Translations under genes and position numbers: made by a program
Notes under the pieces: generated by a model
What the model saw: the letters and a program-made list of their open reading frames with translations, nothing else
What the model was told of the DNA's origin: nothing
Database searches by the model: none
NCBI GenBank assembly: GCA_029204225.1
Contig: MU831555.1
Span: 1 to 64,000, forward strand
DNA length: 64,000 nt
Origin: Diphasiastrum complanatum
Taxonomy: Eukaryota > Streptophyta > Lycopodiopsida > Lycopodiales > Lycopodiaceae
Direction: 5' to 3'
Shown: one piece after another, positions 57,543 through 64,000 of the stretch
How the letters are laid out: each line of letters begins with the position of its first letter
Position numbering within the stretch: the stretch's first letter is position 1

Positions 57543-57635
57543 CTTCTTGGTTTCCAAGGGGAGGCTCGAACCTAAGACCAAAGAAACTTTGGATGTCAAG
57601 CTAACCAACTTAACCAACTAAGCCAACCCCATTGG
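57543..57635 (-). mobile_element. tRNA-like SINE, copy 3 (diverged)
   Basis: Same family as the copies at 23.3 and 31.4 kb: it keeps CTTGG-AAA-CCAAG, the CCAAAG...CTTTGG hairpin, GGTTCGAGCC and a GGGGTTGGCT start. It differs by several substitutions and by a roughly 10-base duplication in the A-box region, which is probably inactivating. The flanks share 'ttgcttatg'/'tggcttatg', an imperfect target duplication, consistent with an older insertion. Confidence 0.75.
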
Positions 57636-57871
57636 TTTGGCTTATGATATTGTGATAGCATCAATAGCTCTTTTCAAAACCTTCACATTTGCTTATGATA
57701 TTTACCTTTTTATTTTTTTTGTCAAACTACTAAATAGTAACCATATTATGGAGAAATCTCTAAATTAAAAGTGTCTTGCAATACTTATTTTTAGTCTTTA
57801 CATGGAATCACTAGGGAATCTCTTCTTGACTAGGCCCTTATTTTTTATAGACACACTATTCTTTACAAGTT

Positions 57872-58171
57872 GAGTTCTTTTGTTCTGGAATTCTTGGAAT
57901 ATACAATGGCATCGTATCTCTTTGTATGCAACAACAATCCAATGGCATTCTTTTGCCATTATGCTCATGTTGATGCCTTTATTTGGCATTCTTGCTCCAT
58001 ACAAGAAGCATGGCTTTTGTCGAGTTCTTTTGTTCTGGAATTCTTGGAATATACAATTGGCATCATATCTCTTTGTATGCAACAACAATCCAATGGCATT
58101 CTTTTGCATGATGCTCATGTTGATGCCTTTATTTGACATTCTTGCTCCATACAAGAAGCATGGTTTTTGTT
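57872..58171. repeat. 150-bp tandem duplication
   Basis: Copies at 57872-58021 and 58022-58171 both open gagttcttttgttctggaat and close near 'aagcatggttttttgt' variants. They differ at only a few bases. No coding meaning was seen. Confidence 0.92.
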
Positions 58172-60667
58172 TGCTTATGTTAGCATTGTGCCACACATTT
58201 TACACATCACATTAAGCAGGACACCTTTATTTGGCATTTTGGTCAGCCTGTATAGCAATATAATATAATTCCAATTTTTTCCATCTTGAAGTACAGCGTC
58301 CAAGTTTAGAGTTACATGTAGTTCACAGTATTATCTTTATTTATTTATTTTCATGTATGTTCTATTGGGATCAAACTCTAGACCTGACTCCTCAACAAAC
58401 AGACACTAGTGTTTGTATTGTCATTATTTTTCCTTCTATGTCCTCTGGGCCGTTGAGTGGAATAAAACTCAAGATCTTGAGGAGAGGGGAGGCAACGTGC
58501 CATTATTGGACGCATCATACTATCTTCATTCATCTATCTTGTATGTCATCATTTGTGTGGCTGATTGTATGTCCTCATATTATCTTGACCTCAACTAGAG
58601 GAAAGGAAGTTTTCATCAACACACCACTTATTGGAGGATGGTATTGCAACATCAACATCTTACATTTTTGTGACTAACCTTCCTTTATGATGATTATGGA
58701 GGCCATGCTTCTAGAGGAGGAAAAATTACATTCACAAGTCAAACAATATGGATAGGGTATGCACCATAGATATGAATTTTTAACTGGAATATCATTTAAA
58801 TCATATGGTTTGGGTACTTTTAAGCCCATCATCTATACTTGGCATATTAGTACATCAATGATATTCATTGACTATTTGTCCATTTTCAGGCTTCTATAGG
58901 TAGGGAGCAGATTAATTGTAAACTAGCTCTTAGAATGGCACCTTGGATCAATTACCTAGTCCAGCTTCATATAGCAGATTCCTAGTAGAGATTGCCAGTC
59001 TCTCATTACTTATCATTGTTCTTCCGTGCTCGCTCCATGCACTTGCGGTCTTCTCTCTCTATGCTGTGATGATTTGCTTGTAACTACTTCAATGACTTGC
59101 TATTGAAAACTTAATCTGGTTCACAAAAGAAGCAAGATACATTCTATTGAAACTAACGTTTTCTAGTTAGGAAAGAATACCCTAAGGTTTCACTAAAGTC
59201 TAAAATGAAGGTAACAGAACATAAAATGCCCACAATTAATCTACAAATAAGTGGCAAGTTAGTTAACATGTCTTTTCCTCTCCGAAGTTCAATTCCACTC
59301 TGTCACAAGTATATGGAAATACAAGAAACAAAATCAATGACCAATTCTAGTTAATCAAAATTGAAATCAATCTAGAAACATGCTACAGTTCTGAAGACAC
59401 GAGAATGGTGACATCATAGTCACTTCTCAACTTGAAGATTATTAGGTAACAATGAATGCACAATGACTAGAGTTAAGGAAGTTGTGAAAACTAAACTTGC
59501 AGATATAGCTCCGATGAAAATCTATCACCATTTCTTGGGCAAGACTTGCAACACAGTCTTCATAAAAGCAAGTAAACTGAAAATAAGCTTTATGCCATTT
59601 TAGGAATACTATCGTAGAGGAGGGTACAACAATGGTTTATGATGTTTAATGACCTCCAAATGAAAATGTGCAACAAACAATGAGTTTAATATATAGACGT
59701 CAAAGCTGTCGCAGCAAGACATTGTTTTCCTAATTCTTTCAGAATAACATTTCTCTGAGAACTCAACAGAAAAGGGATAATATACCGGCAGGACATGCTC
59801 AAGCAAACGTAAATAAGTACATGATTCAAAGAATCTCGAGCACATATGTAACTCTTTACTTTTCTGAGAGAAAAAATGTCAGAGTAATTGTAGCAAACAT
59901 TCAAGTACAACTCATGTGGGTGTCACAGCGAGTTATATGGTTTATGAGCAATAACTAACTGGCTTTCGACTACAATATTTATACACAACCAGAATAGAAT
60001 GCCGACTTCCAAGACTTAGTCTACCAGTTTGTCCAATTAAAGTACATCCTAGACCTACAGAATTGTCTAGACCTGCCATACTCCCAGTCCTGAATTGCAC
60101 TGTATAATTATTTAACAGCATAAATTGCAAAGTTACAACTGAATTACACCAAGATGGAAACTAATGAAAGAAAATAATACTATTCCTTTTTTAAAACTTA
60201 GAAGTCACAAAACCCTCATCCTCTAGAAGTCACAAAACCCACAAACTCTCTTGTAACGCAAGATTCCAAAAGCTGATTCTGGAGGAGGTACCTCAATATC
60301 AGCAGTAGTCCACTTTGCTGACATAATACTTCAGATCCAACGGACGAGGACAAGTAGCATACTCAACGTCCAACCTTGTCAGCATGCAAAACCATAACTC
60401 AAACAAGTTGCATGTGAGTTAACATGAACAGGTCCCATAGCATTGGGTTATTTGTTGATTTGCTACAAAATCTCTGAATTCTTATTTGTGGCATCCATTT
60501 TCAGCTGCAACTGTTCAGTGTGCCTTCAAAAAAGGATTCACCTAATCAGAGAAATTCTTCCAAATAAAGAGATCGATTCGTCTGTGGTACTATATTTTAA
60601 CATCAGCAGTTGAATTTTCCTCATCAGACTTGTTCAGTTTTCTAGAAAGGTATGTTGTTAGCTTCTC
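58172..60667. other. Intergenic; nothing recognised
   Basis: Short frames only (58357-58677, 59609-59910). The 3' flank of the coiled-coil gene on the minus strand must lie in the right-hand part. Confidence 0.4.
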
Positions 60668-61150
60668 TTATTGTTTGCCCTGTAGTTGATGGGCCTCCTG
60701 AAGTTCATTAGCTTCGGAATCTGCAGCTTCAGCTTCTGCGTGCAAACTTTCTGCTTCCTCGAAGTCCTCTAGCCCGATTGCAACATCCCTTTCTTCTCTT
60801 GCAGCTTTAGCAATCATTCTTAGTCGTTCACAACGGGCTTTTGCTGCAACTTTTTCTTTGGCAGTTATGACCCCTTCTGTGTCAGCTAACAACAGAACCT
60901 TTGATTCAACTTCTTGATCCAGCTTCTGCAAATCTGAAGTCAAACAGTCCAGCTCCAAGTTCAGAGCATCCTTTTCAGCTACCAGGGTTTTGGCTTCAGC
61001 TGCAAGACGGGCTGCTTCTTTAAAATTTCGTGCAGTTGCTGCAATTCTCTTTTCTGCTTCCAACTCGGGGGCACGCTTTTCAGCATAGGAAATCCTTTGC
61101 TGGATGGTGGAAATCTCTTGCTGGAGTTTCGCCCTTGTAGAACCCAACTC
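60668..61150 (-). CDS. Coiled-coil / UVR-like protein, last exon
   Basis: A 160-residue minus-strand exon begins in phase at ELGSTRAKLQQEI after a TGTGAAGCAG acceptor at 61151-61152 and ends with TAA at 60668. It is almost entirely Ala/Glu/Lys/Leu-rich coiled coil. Two related segments, ARNFKEAARLAAEAKTL and LEDFEEAESLHAEAEAADSE, resemble UVR-type helical hairpins. Codon use is clean with no stops, and the low repeat character suggests a real host gene. I do not recognise the name. Upstream exons should lie beyond 61160; one candidate is at about 62526-62690. Localisation and partner are unknown. Confidence 0.75.
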   Translation of the reverse strand, partial: ELGSTRAKLQQEISTIQQRISYAEKRAPELEAEKRIAATARNFKEAARLAAEAKTLVAEKDALNLELDCLTSDLQKLDQEVESKVLLLADTEGVITAKEKVAAKARCERLRMIAKAAREERDVAIGLEDFEEAESLHAEAEAADSEANELQEAHQLQGKQ

Positions 61151-61159
61151 CTGCTTCAC

Positions 61160-62480
61160 ATAAAACAGAGATATCAATAGGCTTGTTCTACATCAGATGA
61201 TTTGTTTGGTAGAATTCTCCTTATCGTGTATAGATTGTTGTGTGATAATAGATCACTCATCAAAGAGAGTTCACATTCTTTGGCCTTACTTTATCGGGTG
61301 GTGCTCACTTTGCACCATGGTATGATTTCAATTCTATTCCGTTGAATGGTTCATTCCATTCGAAGTCAAGTCACAAATAAGCTCCTATTTCTAATGAGGA
61401 CATCAATTGCTCTGAGTAAATCATCCAGTATGTCTCCAGCTTACCTTGTAGCTTTGTGATGTTTTCTAAGATGCAAATCCTTTAAACGGAAACAAGTTTG
61501 GAATAAAAGGATAAGTATTTGCACATGGCCATCACTTGCAATCAATCTCATAATGGATTCAAGTTATTCCCGATGGTAACCATTTGCATGTGAGTGCTGG
61601 AAGCTGCATCTTCAATGTTACCAATAGTTTGGTGTGTGGTGTATTATCATAATAAAAAATGCAAACACAATGTGTAATGACAAAAAACAAAACAATAGAA
61701 AAAATAGTAGCATGTGCGAAGTCAAAAACCATAACAATGGATAGTAGTACAACAGCAAACATAGGAACAAAAGCAGGGCAAATAGAAGGTGCACAAACAA
61801 TGACCAATTCACTGGGCCATAATTACCTATTTGGGCCCTTAGCATCTGCAAACTATAACCTATATCTGGTTTTTAAAACCTCAGGAACCTGTAAAATACT
61901 AAGGTCACTAGGAACTCTAAAGACTAGCATAAAATATGCTCCAAAATGAGCGACATAAAGAGAAGTAACTAAAATTTAATAAGTGCATCCTTTGAACAAC
62001 ATAAACACACATGCAATACGTGTACATGATAATCACCCTGTACTTTCTTTATTTTTTACATTGTTCACCATTCACTTGTTTTGTTGAAAAGTGCATTTTA
62101 ACAAATACCCCAAGTGAATTGGTGCACTAGACCTCCCATACAAGTGTAAGTAACTCTTATCCAGTCGTGTTCTTGAAGGAGGGAGTATATTATTCTAATT
62201 TCTAAGTTCTAACAAATGACAGTTAACACTTTTGCTTTGTGAAAATTCTTGGGAGTAAAAAACAAGTAACCAATGCAATGGGTTCATAGAAACCTGTTCC
62301 TAAGGTTTTTCCTTAGGAACGGGTACCATTCCATTATTTAGGTACCCGTTCCTAAGGAATGGGCATTCCGTTCTTAAGGAACGGTTTTCAGGAGCACGTA
62401 TCAGGTTTAGGGTTAGAACGGGTCGGAATGGATCAATCTGTTTGGATCCTCTACAGATTAGGAGATAGAAATTTTCTGTG
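61160..62480. other. Intron or intergenic; nothing recognised
   Basis: No domains seen. At about 62293-62385 the phrase 'ccttaggaacggg' and its complement recur five times, making short foldbacks. Confidence 0.35.
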
Positions 62481-62525
62481 ACCTACCACAGAACCATTAT
62501 CTGTTCTCTTTCCATAACCTTAAGG

Positions 62526-62690
62526 AGATGAGGCTGTCTTTTGTTGTATTGCATGTCTTGTACCTCAATCATGGTATGATGTGCATCCTTTGAGCCCAAG
62601 TCATGTGAGAGTAATATCACTTTCTGCCACCTTGGAGCAGAAAATGTGAATGGTGTAAAACCCAAACCTTCCATATCTAGCTCTGCCTCT
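62526..62690 (-). other. Candidate upstream exon of the coiled-coil gene
   Basis: An open minus frame reads AELDMEGLGFTPFTFSAPRW, QKVILLSHDLGSKD and MQYNKRQPHLLK, ending before a possible GT donor near 62526. It is open and unlike transposon protein. A second copy of its first 70 bases lies at 63177-63250 (AELDMEDVDLTPSTFSAPRW), flanking the minisatellite. The link to the 60.7-kb exon is only proximity and strand. Confidence 0.3.
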
Positions 62691-62702
62691 CAACCGTCAG
62701 TT

Positions 62703-63170
62703 GCTATGGTTGTAGCCCAAAACCTTGTCACCCCCTTCACATTGTTCCCACTTCTTCCCAAACCCCTGACCTCCATCCTCCACCCAAGGAATCATTCAAC
62801 TGATTCGGCTGGTCTGGCTGGATTGCCTTCATACAGTTACTCATCCCCCCCCCAGCCCAATCCTACTTCTACGGTTCTAGCCCAAAATCTTGTCACTCCC
62901 TTTTGCTTCCCACTTCTTCCCAAACCCCTGACCGCCATCCTCCACCCAAGGAATCATTCAAATGATTCGGCTGGTCTGGCTGGATTGCCTGCATACAGTT
63001 ACTCATCCCCGCCCTCAAGCCCAATCCTACTGCTATGGTTGTAGCCCAAAATCTTGTCACCCTCTTCAGATTGCTTCCCACTTCTTCCCAAACCCGACCT
63101 CCATCCTCCACCCAAGGAATCGTTCAAACGATTTGGTTGGTCTGGCTGGATTGCCTGCATACAGTTACCC
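62703..63170. repeat. Minisatellite, three 165-bp units
   Basis: Units start at 62703, 62868 and 63032, each containing 'gtagcccaaaatcttgtcac', 'cttcttcccaaacccc' and 'tggctggattgcctgcatac' type blocks. A fourth, truncated unit lies at 63665-63762. The array is bracketed by a 70-bp direct repeat (62629-62702 and 63177-63250). Confidence 0.88.
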
Positions 63171-63664
63171 CATTCGCCACCTTGGAGCAGAAAATGTGGA
63201 TGGTGTAAGATCCACATCTTCCATATCTAGCTCTGCCTCTCAACCGTCAGTTTATAGTATTCTCCTGTTACTCCTACTTGCTAGAATGCTACTATCTGTT
63301 ATTAAGCCTCATATTTTTCTCTTCCTATATACTGAGATGACTGAGACCCACTCAAAGAAGTACTTCTAAGTATAAGAGCCAAGACTCCTTCAGGAATTTG
63401 ATTGACTACAAACTTGAGAGTCCTTGGCTCAGTGTAGCTTAGCTTTAGTTACAGTAGCTTCGCATCAGCTTGTTATCATCATAATTCTTATGAAATCTGT
63501 AATGCTTTGCAGTATCATTCTCCATTTCATGCTCTATCTAATGTTTTACTTGTAACGTGGTATTATAAGCACTTTCTTGCGCTGAGTGGGAAGATCTACT
63601 ATTGCACATATTCTCTCTTCCCCTGCTCAGGCTGTCTTGCTCCCTTCTCCCATCCTGTATTCCT

Positions 63665-63762
63665 CCTCACCCTCCCCAGCCCAATCCTACTGCTATGGTT
63701 GTAGCCCAAAATCTTGTCACCCCCTTCACATTGCTTCCCCCTTCTTCCCAAACCCCAACATA
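63665..63762. repeat. Fourth, isolated partial minisatellite unit
   Basis: This matches the array units from 'agcccaatcctactgc' to 'cttcttcccaaacccc' and ends abruptly where the gypsy RNase H begins. The intervening 400 bp is unrelated. Confidence 0.8.
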
Positions 63763-63767
63763 ACTTA

Positions 63768-64000
63768 TTAATTTCTCCAATCCGACTCAAGGCATTGGCA
63801 ACACTATTCGACGTACCTTTATGATACTTAATGTTGAACACGAACTCCTGAATGTGTTCCGACAACCTACGTCTTAGTTCAACATCACAGATGTACTTAA
63901 GGAACTGGTGATCAGTCATCACCGTAAACTTGGCACCATATAAATAATGCCTCCAGATTTTTAACACGTGAATGACAACAAAAAGTTCCTTCTCATAGAT
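63768..64000 (-). pseudogene. Ty3/gypsy RNase H fragment (runs off window)
   Basis: On the minus strand: VLKIWRHYLYGAKFTVMTDH, then QFLKYI, RRRLSEHIQEFVFNIKYHKG and NSVANALSRIG. This is the gypsy RNase H C-terminal part, with the TDHQ motif. The frame is open to the window edge. Beyond 63768 it meets a minisatellite unit, so the element is truncated there. Confidence 0.88.

Noticed and set aside
1-64000. CRISPR arrays, operons, bacterial-type promoters or ribosome binding sites
   Set aside because: No regularly spaced short repeats with unique spacers, and the gene structures are spliced plant genes.

Overview
The window is plant nuclear DNA. It is AT-rich and dominated by broken LTR retrotransposons of both the Ty1/copia and Ty3/gypsy types. 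Real host genes are few: an intact family-1 UDP-glycosyltransferase (UGT), a complete four-exon STP-type sugar/H+ symporter, the last two exons of a BolA2-like gene, and the last exon of a coiled-coil gene. There are also two unprocessed host pseudogenes, one UGT and one SMC2. Introns, GT-AG junctions, tRNA-Met and tRNA-Asp primer sites and the plant-specific gene families all point to a land plant. The TE load and protein style make a non-flowering plant such as a fern plausible, but that is inference.

Layout. 0.8-4.6 kb: a minus-strand gypsy 5' end (LTR, degenerate tRNA-Asp-type primer site, leader, gag) with a plus-strand zinc-knuckle fragment abutting it. 5.3-6.7 kb: the intact UGT (minus). 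7.1-7.75 kb: a GC-rich island. 11.3-14.4 kb: copia relic 1. 14.4-15.1 kb: non-coding repeat with GCGAGAGTT-like motifs. 16.6-17.8 kb: a truncated UGT duplicate. 18.3-19.35 kb: a 340-codon minus-strand frame of unknown function with one amber stop. 20.2-22.4 kb: copia relic 2. 23.2-26.7 kb: gypsy pieces in the order integrase, gag, protease, RT, RNase H, carrying a SINE. 26.78-30.69 kb: a complete non-autonomous LTR retrotransposon with LTRs, primer site and a 5-bp target duplication. 30.8-31.5 kb: a minus-strand coiled-coil ORF with a SINE at its start codon. 32.0-32.6 kb: a foldback element. 33.3-34.3 kb: a second gypsy gag-protease copy. 35.4-35.8 kb: BolA2 exons. 37.2-39.2 kb: copia relic 3, then a minus-strand gypsy RT/RNase H relic. 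41-45 kb: GA microsatellite, repeats and a minus-strand gypsy pol fragment. 46.2-48.7 kb: the sugar transporter. 49.7-50.6 kb: the SMC2 pseudogene. 50.7-51.4 kb: a small inverted-repeat element. 51.7-56.8 kb: a gypsy element whose gag is inverted relative to its pol. 57.5 kb: a third SINE. 60.7-61.15 kb: the coiled-coil exon. 62.6-63.25 kb: a minisatellite. 63.77-64.0 kb: a gypsy RNase H running off the end.

The host genes form no visible pathway. They are separate single-copy-style genes among repeats. The most interesting finds are an 84-86 bp tRNA-like SINE family (three copies, two identical and with perfect target duplications), the complete non-autonomous LTR element with its own unrecognised 233-aa ORF, and the BolA2 exons, which are missed by simple ORF calling. 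All alignments and counts were made by eye.
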